From NCBI GenBank assembly GCA_031288495.1, contig JAITRH010000026.1, forward strand, positions 1-32,772: a stretch of DNA of 32,772 nt, read 5' to 3'. The stretch is from Treponema sp. (GTDB lineage: Bacteria; Spirochaetota; Spirochaetia; Treponematales; Breznakiellaceae). The translations under genes and the position numbers were made by a program. The notes under the pieces are model-generated. The model was not told the DNA's origin. It ran no database searches and was given only the letters and a program-made list of their open reading frames with translations. Position 1 is the first letter of the stretch. Each line of letters begins with the position of its first letter. Shown piece by piece: positions 15,187 through 22,986 of this stretch.

Positions 15187-17218
15187 GCTGTTTGAGTATG
15201 GGATGGTTTGTACGGTTTGCCTTCTCGGCGCGGGGATTTCGGTGTTTTTATTTTGGCAAAACCTTACCCTCACCATGACCAAACAAAATGAAGCGCCCGT
15301 GGGTTCTATCCTGTTCAAAGAGCGTATTGCCCAGCGCCGGTTTGGAGACCGGACCGCCTGGGATACCCTGAAACATAATTCCCCGATTTACAACCACGAC
15401 ATTATCCACACCGGCGACCTTTCGGAAGCAGGGGTCCTCTTTTCCGCGGGGGACCGGTTTGAACTACGGGAAAACAGTATTGTCCAGATTACCGTGAATG
15501 CCCAGGGCACCTGTTTGAACTTAAACGGCGGGAACATCAACATTCAAACCTCCGAATCCGGCCAAGCCCCTTTGACCCTTATTGCCGCAGGCCATGCACT
15601 TGTCCTTGATTCAGGGAGCTTAATCAGCGCGGGAATTGAAGGGGATGAGAGTTTATATGTCCGGGTGCTTGAGGGAACCGCGAATATTACCACCCGTAAT
15701 GGGACTCGGCAAAACGCCGAAGCAGGAACCGCGGTAACCATAAGTGATGCGGGGGTCTTACGGAGCCTTCAGATAGCGGTCCTGCAGCCTAAACCCTCGG
15801 TCCGTATTGTAAACCCCCACGGAGGGCTTGTGCCGGTGTCTTTTGTATGGAAAGCCGTTGATTTGCTGCAGGATGAACGAATCCGGCTCGACATAGCTCA
15901 GGACCGTACCTTTACCCAGATACATACGTCCTTTGATAGTACCGATAGTTCGGCTCTCAGCGTTGATCTGCCGTCGGGTACCTGGTATTGGCGGATATAC
16001 CCCCTAAGCCGGAGCGGGGATACCCCTGAATTCACGATCAACGATACGATCCTGATCCTGGATCCCCCGGAGCTTACGCCCATAAGCCCTGCGGCGCAGC
16101 AAATCTTTACCTATCGGGTAAGGGAGCCTCTTATTACCTTTAGCTGGGACAGCCCTTCCCAGGAGAATCTGGCTTACCAGGTGCTCGTGGCGGATAATCC
16201 CCGCATGGAAGGGCCGGTGTATACCGGTACCGTAGCGGAGACCTCCCTGCTGCATGGGGGACTTGCGGCGGGAACCTGGTATTGGCAGGTAAAACCGGTT
16301 TTTACGGGGATCCTTACGGGAGCGCCGGAATTTGCCACGGAGCCCCTTCCTTTCAGCATTGTCAAGAGCGACGCGGTAAACGCCCCGGAACTCTTAGTAC
16401 CCCTTGAGGGAAGTGTTTTTGAGCTTGACCGGTCAGGCACGGGATGGTTCTTCTCCTGGAAAGCCCTAGCTGAAGCCGATACCTACACCGTGCAGATTGG
16501 AACATCCCCGGATTTACAGGATCCCCTTATCCTGGGATCCGTTACCGGCAACTATTTTATATACCAGCCCCAGGAAAACCTCCTCGGGGAGGGGGAGTAT
16601 TTTTGGGGTATGGTCTATACCGATAAGGAGGGGATCGATTCTCCGGTTTCTCCCGTCCGTTCTTTTCGGGTGCGTCTTCCCTCGGAAACACCGGATGATG
16701 CGGTTCATGTGGCAGCGGCCCTCACGGAACTAGAGCGGGCCAAAACCTGGGCCCTGCAGCATGAGTGGACCGAAGCCCTGGAAGCCTATAAAAGGGCCGG
16801 AACCGCTATGGGGTTCTCTCAGGCTCAAACCCAAGTCTGGCTTTCCGGCATCATGGCCTTGCAGGACCAGTACGAACAAGAGGCCGGTATGGCGGAAGAG
16901 CTCCAGGATCAGTTGGCGGAGAAGGATGGGGCAATCGCCCGGCTTCTCGAGGACCAGCAAAGGATGCAGGAAAGCGTCCAAAACCAGATAGCCGCTCTGG
17001 AAAAACGGATAAGCCGGCTGGAAACAGAAAACCGGGGCGTAACCCAGGCCAATCAAGCCCGGTCCCCTGAGGACAGGCAGGCGCCGTCGAAGGCCGATAC
17101 CTCCCCGGTCCAGCAGGCATATACGGAATACCAGAAAAGCCCTCCCCGGTTTTCGTACCGGAAGACCTTTTTGCCCGGCACAGCGGCCGATGCCCCCCGC
17201 AAGGACGCGGCAGAGTAA
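15140..17218 (+). CDS. Membrane-anchored FecR-domain protein with Ig-like repeats and coiled coil
   Basis: A 692-residue protein: basic N-terminus, one transmembrane helix (about 20-42, MVCTVCLLGAGISVFLFW), and a FecR-type beta domain (about 85-215; HTGDLSEAGVLFSAGDRFEL, LTLIAAGHALVLDSGS, VRVLEGTANITT). Three fibronectin/Ig-like repeats follow (about 225-520), each with W.A....Y.V.(I/V) and a GTWYW or GEYFWG strand. A helical TPR-like segment (about 530-580), a coiled coil (about 580-640) and a low-complexity tail complete it. It should face the periplasm. The start overlaps the cyclase gene by 47 bases, with AAGG upstream of ATG 15140; ATG 15167 is an alternative without a ribosome site. Co-translation with the cyclases suggests a sensing or scaffolding partner, but this is inference. 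Confidence 0.82.
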   Translation: MKKKRSIPLMQKPRHELFEYGMVCTVCLLGAGISVFLFWQNLTLTMTKQNEAPVGSILFKERIAQRRFGDRTAWDTLKHNSPIYNHDIIHTGDLSEAGVLFSAGDRFELRENSIVQITVNAQGTCLNLNGGNINIQTSESGQAPLTLIAAGHALVLDSGSLISAGIEGDESLYVRVLEGTANITTRNGTRQNAEAGTAVTISDAGVLRSLQIAVLQPKPSVRIVNPHGGLVPVSFVWKAVDLLQDERIRLDIAQDRTFTQIHTSFDSTDSSALSVDLPSGTWYWRIYPLSRSGDTPEFTINDTILILDPPELTPISPAAQQIFTYRVREPLITFSWDSPSQENLAYQVLVADNPRMEGPVYTGTVAETSLLHGGLAAGTWYWQVKPVFTGILTGAPEFATEPLPFSIVKSDAVNAPELLVPLEGSVFELDRSGTGWFFSWKALAEADTYTVQIGTSPDLQDPLILGSVTGNYFIYQPQENLLGEGEYFWGMVYTDKEGIDSPVSPVRSFRVRLPSETPDDAVHVAAALTELERAKTWALQHEWTEALEAYKRAGTAMGFSQAQTQVWLSGIMALQDQYEQEAGMAEELQDQLAEKDGAIARLLEDQQRMQESVQNQIAALEKRISRLETENRGVTQANQARSPEDRQAPSKADTSPVQQAYTEYQKSPPRFSYRKTFLPGTAADAPRKDAAE

Positions 17219-17229
17219 ACCCCAGGGGT

Positions 17230-17244
17230 ACGGGTGAAACCCGT
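17230..17244. terminator. Hairpin after the FecR gene
   Basis: ACGGGT and ACCCGT flank a 3-base loop 11 bases after the stop. No T-run follows, so termination is uncertain. The 276-bp gap to the convergent permease gene shows no gene. Confidence 0.3.
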
Positions 17245-17494
17245 GGGTATAGAAAACAAGTACATCTAGCGATATGCCGAGAAGCCGTTTTTAGCGGTCC
17301 TGCGGTTGAAACGCTTCCTGTTGTCCTGCGGCGCCCCTAGCCGGGACCGATCTTTCAAGCCTTGAGAAGCGCGAAGTCCCAGGATCATCCCCCGGAAATG
17401 GAGGTTTAAAAGCCGACATTTTGAAACAGCCCCTATAACCCAAGCGTAGATGGTCTCGCCTGCGGCTTTATGGTAAGGGGAAAGACTTCCCTGC

Positions 17495-18337
17495 TTAATC
17501 TTTGATACCGGTGGTTGCAATGCCTTCTACAAAATAATTCTGGGCGAGGAAAAACAGCAATACCGGCGGCAGAATGGACAGGGTGGACATGGCAAGGATT
17601 TGGTTCCAGCTTATGTTGGCGGAGATGTCGATGCCCATGCGGAGTCCGAGGGCCACCGGATATTTGTTCACGCTGCTGATGTAGATCAGGGCGTTAAAAA
17701 AATCGTTCCAGGTCCAGACGAATTGAAAAACAATAACCGAAAAGACCGCCGGTTTGCAGAGCGGGACCAGGATGCGCGTCAGGGTGGTGAAGCTGTTACA
17801 GCCGTCCATTTTGGCGGACTCGTCAAGCTCCATCGGAATACCCCGAAAAAACTGTACCATCATAAAGTTAAAAAAGGGAAACGCCCCGAGGATGGCGGGA
17901 ATGATAAAAGGCCAGTAGGAATTAAGGACGCCCATATTTTTGAAGAAGATATACCGCGGGATGACAATGACCGTAGCCGGCAGCATGAGGGTAGAGAGCA
18001 TGATCTGAAAAAGCATTTTTTTAAAGGGAAAACGGAACCGCGCAAAACCATACCCCACAAGCAGGCTTGAAAGGACCGTAAAAAAAACGGTCGGCACCAC
18101 AAGATAAAAGGTGTTCAAGAGAAAGGTACCGAAGGTATACTGACCTGAACCTTTCCAGCCATTCGCAAAAGCGTCAAAAACCGGGGTTTTCGGGATGATG
18201 TTTACGCTGCCGAATATTTCGGCGTTGCTCTTGAATGATGCGCCGAACATCCAGAACAGGGGATATACCATAGCATATCCCAGAAGCAGCAATACCGCAT
18301 ACGCGGTTATGATGCGGAGCCTTTTATGTTTTTTCAT
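17495..18337 (-). CDS. Sugar-type ABC transporter permease (MalG/CUT1 type)
   Basis: A 280-residue inner-membrane protein with about six transmembrane helices. The cytoplasmic EAA loop is clear: MELDESAKMDGCNSFTTLTR followed by ILVPLCKPA, where the E.A...DG core contacts the ATPase. It ends in NYFVEGIATTGIKD, the usual C-terminus of CUT1 permeases (V.G...G..K). The ORF track begins at 18421, but ATG 18335-18337 with GGAGATACCGT upstream is the real start. That start overlaps the upstream permease stop as ATGA, so the two are translationally coupled. Substrate likely a sugar or glycerol phosphate; not determinable from sequence alone. Confidence 0.93.
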   Translation of the reverse strand: MKKHKRLRIITAYAVLLLLGYAMVYPLFWMFGASFKSNAEIFGSVNIIPKTPVFDAFANGWKGSGQYTFGTFLLNTFYLVVPTVFFTVLSSLLVGYGFARFRFPFKKMLFQIMLSTLMLPATVIVIPRYIFFKNMGVLNSYWPFIIPAILGAFPFFNFMMVQFFRGIPMELDESAKMDGCNSFTTLTRILVPLCKPAVFSVIVFQFVWTWNDFFNALIYISSVNKYPVALGLRMGIDISANISWNQILAMSTLSILPPVLLFFLAQNYFVEGIATTGIKD

Positions 18338-19218
18338 ACGGTATCTCCGTAGTGTACCCAGGATTCCGAAGACTTGAAGGTAAGGCTCGTAAAGAAAAAG
18401 ATAATCCCAAAGAGAATCCACGATAGGGCGGAGGCATAGCCCATTTTAAAAAACTTAAACCCCTGCTCGTAAAGCATGAGACCGTAGAGGTAGGTGGATT
18501 TAAGCGGGCCTCCCTGGGTTATGACAAAGGCCGTCGTAAATTCCTGAAAGGCGTTAATCATCTGCATAATTAAATTAAAAAACACAATGGGCGTGAGCAT
18601 GGGAAGGGTGATGCGGAAAAAAATTCTCATAGGGCCCGCGCCGTCGATGCGCGCCGCCTCGTAGAGGGATTCTGGGATCTGCTTTAACCCCGCGAGAAAG
18701 AGCACCATGGACGAACCGAACTGCCATACGGTAACCAGGCTCACGGTAAAAAGCGCGATTTTCGGGTTGCCGAGCCAGTCAAGCGCCGGCATGCCGATAA
18801 CAGCAATCATCTGATTTACCACGCCCTGCTTCATAAACAGGAAACGCCACAAAACCGAGATGGCGATACTGCCGCCGAGAATGGAGGGCATATAATACAC
18901 GGTACGGAAAAAATTAATCCCCCCCCATTTTTGATTGAGCATAACCGCAATAATCAGGGCGAAGAGGATCTTCAGCGGCACGGCGATAAGGACAAAGAGA
19001 AACGTTACTTTTAAGGAATTCCAAAACTGCGCGTCTGTGGTAAAAATATCTATAAAATTTTTAAATCCCACAAATTTCGTGGAACCTATCAGTTGAAAAT
19101 TGGTAACCGAATACCACAGCGAATTAACCAGCGGCACGAATTGCAGGATCAAGAAACCCCCAAGCCAGGGGAGAATATAGAGTAAACCGGTATAAGATAT
19201 GTTTTGTTTTGCCCTCAT
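18334..19218 (-). CDS. Sugar-type ABC transporter permease (MalF/UgpA type)
   Basis: A 294-residue inner-membrane protein with six predicted helices, starting YTGLLYILPWLGGFLILQFV, typical of UgpA/LacF/MalF-like subunits without the long MalF periplasmic loop. The EAA motif reads ESLYEAARIDGAGPMRIFFR followed by ITLPMLTP. It is the middle gene of the binding protein-permease-permease order and ends in an ATGA overlap with the next permease. The gap to the binding-protein gene is about 145 bases and holds a strong hairpin. Confidence 0.93.
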   Translation of the reverse strand: MRAKQNISYTGLLYILPWLGGFLILQFVPLVNSLWYSVTNFQLIGSTKFVGFKNFIDIFTTDAQFWNSLKVTFLFVLIAVPLKILFALIIAVMLNQKWGGINFFRTVYYMPSILGGSIAISVLWRFLFMKQGVVNQMIAVIGMPALDWLGNPKIALFTVSLVTVWQFGSSMVLFLAGLKQIPESLYEAARIDGAGPMRIFFRITLPMLTPIVFFNLIMQMINAFQEFTTAFVITQGGPLKSTYLYGLMLYEQGFKFFKMGYASALSWILFGIIFFFTSLTFKSSESWVHYGDTV

Positions 19219-19273
19219 TTTTTCCCTTTAATGTACGGGGGAATGCGAGGCGGCTTTCAGTAGCCGGCCCCGC

Positions 19274-19296
19274 GGCTGAACCTGTTGGGTTCAGCC
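19274..19296. promoter_or_regulatory. Intercistronic hairpin between binding protein and permease genes
   Basis: GGCTGAACC and GGTTCAGCC form a perfect 9-bp stem around TGTTG. No T-run follows on minus. In ABC operons such stems commonly protect the upstream binding-protein message or attenuate the permease message, which fits this place. Confidence 0.5.
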
Positions 19297-19363
19297 TATC
19301 CCCCTTTCCGCGCTGCCTTACCCCAACTCAGCGGAGCGCCTTAAGCCCCGGCAGTGGGGCTTC

Positions 19364-20626
19364 TTACAACGACGCCAGCTTTGCGCTGATGCGGTCCCGC
19401 AGCTCTTTTGCCGCCTGAGCCGGAGAAATCTGGCCGAAGGCCATTTTCCCGATGCAGTCTTCCATAATATCCACGATCTCGCTGTTCATCTCCCACACGG
19501 TCTGGGGTTTACCCATGTGGGCAAGCGCGATAGTGGTGCCTTCTTCAACCATGGGGTGGATCAATTTTTTTGAGGCAAGCCCTTCCCGGGCCGTCGTTGT
19601 CGGCGGGATACCACGCTGGATGCCCAGAATCTCCGCGGCCTCGGGATCGTTAAAGAAGAAGTCCACGAATTGTACCGCCGCCGCGGTGTTTTTTGAGGCT
19701 TTGTTGATGACAAGAATCTGAGAAGGCCGGACGAGAATCCCTGAATCTTTCGCGTCCGGCATCAAGGGCAGGGATTTAACCGTAAGCCCCGATAAACCGC
19801 CGCCGGAACGATCCTGATTGCTCACCCAGGAGTGCATGAGACCGAGATTGCCCTGTACCCATTCGGGGTTTTCCTCGGGTTTCTGATAGTAGAGCGAACT
19901 TTCGCTGTAGGGGATAAGCACCTTTTCGTCAAGCAGCCGTTTAAAAAGCGTCAAGCCTCTTTCGGCCTCTTGTTCGGTAAACAGCACCTTCTTGTTCTCG
20001 TCAATCATGCCGCCGGCAATTTGATTCATATACTTCTGAAAGAGAAAGCGGGTCAGCGCGGGATCCAGCGCCAAGAGATATTGATTCGGGCCCAGGGCGG
20101 AGACTTTTTTACCCTCAGAAAAGAGATTATCCCAGTTCCACTCGGTATTTGGATCAATACCGGCTTGCTTGAGCAGCGCGGTATTCACGAGGAAGGTCTC
20201 ACCGTTAAGACCGGTGGGAAGCCCCTTCAACTGTTTTTCAAACAGGCAGTAGCTGTTCAGAAAGGTCTGATCAAACCTGGACGTATCAATGGCTACGCTC
20301 TTATCAATCGTCAGAAAAACTTCCCCCATGGAGCTCAGTTCAAAAAGCCAGGGCTGATCGATCTGCATGATGTCGGGGGCGGTGCCGCCGGCGATCTGGG
20401 TAACGAGTTTCTCCCGGTACCCATCCCATCCGCCGTATTCCGCCTCGATTTTGACCCCCGGATTCTTCCGCTGATACAGTTCAATAACCTTGAGCGTCGC
20501 CTGATGCCGGGAGTCGCCGCCCCACCAGGAAAAACGCAGGGTCGTACCCGTATCGGTCTTCCCTCCGGCATACACCGCGGCCGCCCCGAGCAACAGGGCC
20601 ACACAAAATACCCCTACTGTTTTCAT
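19364..20626 (-). CDS. Extracellular solute-binding protein, family 1 (sugar ABC importer)
   Basis: The 420-residue periplasmic binding protein has a signal peptide MKTVGVFCVALLLGAAAVYA with cleavage before GGK. The mature start TTLRFSWWGGDSRHQATLKV, then YEGG-like AEYGGWDGYREKLVTQIAGG and TAPDIMQIDQPW, are hallmarks of CUT1 binding proteins. It has no lipobox Cys, so it is presumably a free periplasmic protein rather than a lipoprotein. GGAGG precedes the ATG by five bases. It is first in the operon, driven by the promoter at 20659-20687. No ATPase gene is present, so a shared MsmK/UgpC-type ATPase elsewhere is likely. The 270-aa ORF on the opposite strand (19832-20644) is a shadow. Confidence 0.94.
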   Translation of the reverse strand: MKTVGVFCVALLLGAAAVYAGGKTDTGTTLRFSWWGGDSRHQATLKVIELYQRKNPGVKIEAEYGGWDGYREKLVTQIAGGTAPDIMQIDQPWLFELSSMGEVFLTIDKSVAIDTSRFDQTFLNSYCLFEKQLKGLPTGLNGETFLVNTALLKQAGIDPNTEWNWDNLFSEGKKVSALGPNQYLLALDPALTRFLFQKYMNQIAGGMIDENKKVLFTEQEAERGLTLFKRLLDEKVLIPYSESSLYYQKPEENPEWVQGNLGLMHSWVSNQDRSGGGLSGLTVKSLPLMPDAKDSGILVRPSQILVINKASKNTAAAVQFVDFFFNDPEAAEILGIQRGIPPTTTAREGLASKKLIHPMVEEGTTIALAHMGKPQTVWEMNSEIVDIMEDCIGKMAFGQISPAQAAKELRDRISAKLASL

Positions 20627-20658
20627 AGTTCCTCCAGAAAATGAACAATATAGACATT

Positions 20659-20687
20659 ATCATACCCCGGGTATACCGGTTTGTCAA
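20659..20687 (-). promoter_or_regulatory. Strong promoter with internal palindrome for the ABC operon
   Basis: On minus, TTGACA (20687-20682) and TATGAT (20664-20659) are 17 bases apart. The spacer and -10 region hold ATACCCGGGGTAT, a perfect odd palindrome, next to the palindrome GGTATACC. Overlap with the promoter makes it a candidate operator for a sugar-responsive repressor. Confidence 0.7.
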
Positions 20688-20699
20688 AGACTATCCTTA

Positions 20700-20888
20700 T
20701 GGCTGCAGGGCAACAGCATGGACTTCCCTTGCACCATACGGAAACAGGCTCCTCCCGATGCCCTGCAGGTCAATCCCCAGGATAGGCCCTATCCTTTCGC
20801 ATTATCCCCGGACCCCCAATGGTGAAACCCTTGGGGCTCATCTGCTATAAGGCACAGGACCTATGCAGCCTGGTATCAGGAGCGGACC
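20700..20888. other. Gap upstream of the ABC promoter, nothing recognised
   Basis: Together with the DNA up to 21348 this is a gap of over 600 bases between the ABC promoter and the repeat gene. Apart from the transposase relic at 20889 I see no gene, RNA or clear repeat here. Confidence 0.4.
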
Positions 20889-21060
20889 ATGAGCTTTTTC
20901 GAGTTCCAGGCCCGATTCTCCAGGGAGGCAATCGACGGCTGTTTCCGGGTCCCCTGCCACGGCGAGCCTGCCTGCCCCTGCCGGGAGGGGGACAAGGCCT
21001 TTTCACCCTTCTCAGGGGCCATCTTCAAAAAAAACCGCCGCCCCCTTAAGGAAATGGTTC
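20889..21060 (+). pseudogene. Relic of an IS1595/ISXO2-like transposase (zinc-ribbon N-terminus)
   Basis: AGGAG precedes ATG 20889. The frame reads MSFFEFQARFSREAIDGCF, then GEPACPCREGDKAFSPFSGA and IFKKNRRPLKEM. This follows the N-terminus of IS1595-type transposases: FQ..F..E.....F.....G..ACP.C ... C..C.K.FSPF.GTIFE....PL..W. The middle of the zinc ribbon is shortened, leaving only two of the expected Cys, and after LKEM the similarity fades into low-complexity Gly/Arg residues ending at 21167. The catalytic DDE part was not found downstream. It is a decayed fragment; the family assignment is from memory of the motif. Confidence 0.55.
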
Positions 21061-21272
21061 TCCCCCAGCCCCCCGGTTCTGAACGGGAAGGAGGAGCATT
21101 TCAGGCTGCCGGCGGCGGAGGGAACCGGGGCTTCCTTACAAGACCCCGTGGCGGATGCCCCGGGTGACAGCCCTTATGGGGGAAGCCATGCCAATACGCC
21201 GGCGCGGGTACCCGCCCCTGCTCATAGACGGGGGACCATGATAGGGTGTACAAAAGATCCTGGGGGAAGGTA

Positions 21273-21302
21273 TTACCATGAACCACCCTATTGATGTATA
21301 CT
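21273..21302 (+). promoter_or_regulatory. Weak candidate promoter for the repeat gene
   Basis: TTACCA (21273-21278) and TATACT (21297-21302) are 18 bases apart, about 47 bases before the ATG at 21349. Confidence 0.3.
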
Positions 21303-21348
21303 CTTGTTTTAAAACGGCATATATAGGCAAAAGGAGGGTTACTAAAGC

Positions 21349-21873
21349 ATGAACATACCCTATTACGGGGCCCATACCGCCCCAGGGTCTTGGCCGCGTC
21401 CGGCTAGGGGTGGCGGTATCGCCGGTACCGGCGCCATAGCCCCCCGCATACAAGGCAAGGGCCCTCCGGTATCGCCGGTATGTGCGGGCGAACCCGCGTC
21501 CGGGGCCGCCCCTTTGCAATCCGCGGACTTTAGTTTGACCTCCCTAGAGGCCGTTTTGGAATCCATGGATGCCGACTTGCAATCCGCGGACTTTAGTTTG
21601 ACCTCCCTAGAGGCCATTTTAAAATCCGTGGATTTTGACTCAGAATCCGTGGATTTTGACTTAGAATCCATGGATTTTGACCTGGAATCCATGGATTTTG
21701 ACCTGGAATCCGTGGATTCTGACTTAGAATCCGTGGATTCTGACTTGAAATCCGTGGATTCTGACCTGGAATCCATGGATTCTGATTTGGAATCCGTGGA
21801 TTCTGATTTGGAATCCGCGCTGTATATGGTTAGCACAACACACAGGAGGTTGGGAAAAAATGGCAAAGAGTAA
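21349..21873 (+). CDS. Acidic heptad-repeat protein, function unknown
   Basis: A 174-residue protein with a good ribosome site (AAAGGAGGG before ATG 21349). Residues 1-55 are Gly/Pro/Ala-rich. Residues 57-155 consist of 7-residue repeats, E/K-S-V/M-D-F/S-D-L, after two copies of a 21-residue variant (QSADFSLTSLEA(V/I)L). The repeat is strongly acidic, without hydrophobic core positions beyond Leu and Val/Met. No signal peptide is seen. The end overlaps the next gene by 14 bases. I do not recognise the family. The opposite strand is also open (21363-21866) because the repeat unit is nearly palindromic. The unusual composition leaves some doubt that it is translated. Confidence 0.5.
   Translation: MNIPYYGAHTAPGSWPRPARGGGIAGTGAIAPRIQGKGPPVSPVCAGEPASGAAPLQSADFSLTSLEAVLESMDADLQSADFSLTSLEAILKSVDFDSESVDFDLESMDFDLESMDFDLESVDSDLESVDSDLKSVDSDLESMDSDLESVDSDLESALYMVSTTHRRLGKNGKE
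21517..21819. repeat. 21-bp tandem repeats with a palindromic core
   Basis: Fourteen 21-bp units plus a partial one, all in phase with the reading frame. The first five form two copies of a longer motif (CAATCCGCGGACTTTAGTTT plus G, then ACCTCCCTAGAGGCC...), offset by 63 bp. The other nine follow GAATCCRTGGATTYTGAYYTR. Units with A at the variable site contain the perfect 14-bp palindrome GAATCCATGGATTC; the rest deviate by one base pair. Confidence 0.9.
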
Positions 21874-22582
21874 CGATTGGCTGCCCTCGACCCGGGCGCT
21901 CATTCTGGGGATGTGCCGGAACTGGATCGCCTACATGACCGAGAGCGTGCGCGCCGCCTGGGGAGTCCCCCCGGATGAGTTCGCGGCGCTGCAAACCCTC
22001 TTTGGGAACGCTCAGGGGCTCCTTCAGAAGGCTATGGACGAGGCGGAGCGGACCCATGTGATTACCGTGGAGTGTCAGGCCGCGTTCGCGGCCCTGAAGG
22101 AGAAGATGCGCTTCTTCCGGGACCGGTATTTCAAGATTCCCCCCCTCACCGAGGGGGACTGGGCGGCCCTGGGCTTCCGTCAGAAGAGCGGGCATCCAAC
22201 GCCGATACCCCCGCCTGCAGGGGTTCCCGCGGCGTCTTTGAGCTACCCCGGGGGTCCTCACGCGCTGACGGCCCATCTTGGGCCCCTCGCGGGTACGCGG
22301 GAACTGGACGCGGACAGCGACTACGGCTACGCGATCTACCTGGGGATCATGCCCGCAGGCGGGGCGACCCTGGAGCAGGCGGCGTCGGAAAAACACTACC
22401 TCATGAAGGCCCCGGAGGACGGGAACAGCCTGGGGCACTACCGGTTCACCCGGCGGCGGAAGGAGAAGCTCCTCTTCGACGCGGAGGACCGGGGAATGAC
22501 GGCCTATGTCTGCTGCCGCTACGAGAACCAGAAGGGGGACGTCGGCCAGTGGGGGCCTGTGGCCTCGACGGTCATTCCCTGA
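21860..22582 (+). CDS. Orphan protein, likely Treponema-restricted repeat family
   Basis: A 240-residue protein with AGGAGG before ATG 21860, coupled to the heptad-repeat gene. Residues about 1-105 are helical (LPSTRALILGMCRNWIAYMT, FAALKEKMRFFRDRYFK). A Pro-rich linker with PAGVPAAS (about 110-130) follows. The C-terminal half looks like a beta-sandwich (YGYAIYLGIMPAGGATLEQA, HYRFTRRRKEKLLFDAEDRG, YENQKGDVGQWGPVASTVIP). The C-terminus resembles the decayed frame at 168-374, so at least two family members exist near mobile DNA in this window. No signal peptide. The function is not known to me; a fibronectin- or Ig-like fold for the C-terminal part is a guess. GC is higher than in the core genes around it. 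Confidence 0.7.
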   Translation: MAKSNDWLPSTRALILGMCRNWIAYMTESVRAAWGVPPDEFAALQTLFGNAQGLLQKAMDEAERTHVITVECQAAFAALKEKMRFFRDRYFKIPPLTEGDWAALGFRQKSGHPTPIPPPAGVPAASLSYPGGPHALTAHLGPLAGTRELDADSDYGYAIYLGIMPAGGATLEQAASEKHYLMKAPEDGNSLGHYRFTRRRKEKLLFDAEDRGMTAYVCCRYENQKGDVGQWGPVASTVIP

Positions 22583-22650
22583 GCGCCCACGAAGGGGTGA
22601 AGAGGGACAGGGGCAACCGGTAAGGGGCTAAAAAACAAAAGCGGTCCCTT

Positions 22651-22713
22651 CGGACCAAAGGTCCGTCGGACCAGAGCTCCGTCGGACCAGAGATCCGCCG
22701 GACCTTTGGTCCG
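22651..22713. repeat. Four 16-bp units of a GGACC...TCC palindromic module
   Basis: Four consecutive 16-bp units: GGACCAAAGGTCCGTC, GGACCAGAGCTCCGTC, GGACCAGAGATCCGCC, GGACCTTTGGTCCGAG. The first and last cores (CGGACCAAAGGTCCG and CGGACCTTTGGTCCG) are exact reverse complements, so the whole array can fold into one long stem. Confidence 0.75.
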
Positions 22714-22766
22714 AGATTACCCCGCTTGTTCGTCCAAGAATCCCCGTAATCGGTGTGGGGCTTTAG
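22699..22766 (+). repeat. Copy A of a dispersed intergenic element
   Basis: Contains CTTTGGTCCGAGATTACCCC (shared with 4969-4988) and, 28 bases apart, GTTCGTCCAA and TGGGGCTTTAG (shared with the inverted copy at 32450-32521). The gap 22583-22986 around it shows no gene. Confidence 0.6.
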
Positions 22767-22986
22767 CCCGCAATCCGGGTAATCGGTGGACACCATTCCG
22801 CACCCTGTGGACAGGGCGAGGCGAGCAGGGGGCGTGTTTACCCCGCAAAAGGGTATACCCAAGGGGTTCCGCCGGAATAGGGGCCGCCCTCATGGGCGCC
22901 GCGCGGGGGAAAGGCCCTCCGCCAAAGCCCCCCTGAGGCTGTTCCAAAGCTGCGGCTTTTGGAACAGGTCCCGTGCATTGAGGGGA

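Noticed and set aside
19832-20644. 270-residue ORF opposite the solute-binding protein gene
   Set aside because: The minus-strand product is a clear family 1 binding protein; the plus frame has no family resemblance and is a shadow.
21363-21866. 167-residue minus-strand ORF with Ser/Lys/Asp repeats
   Set aside because: It is the mirror of palindromic repeats in the plus-strand gene and lacks a good ribosome site; the plus gene has one.
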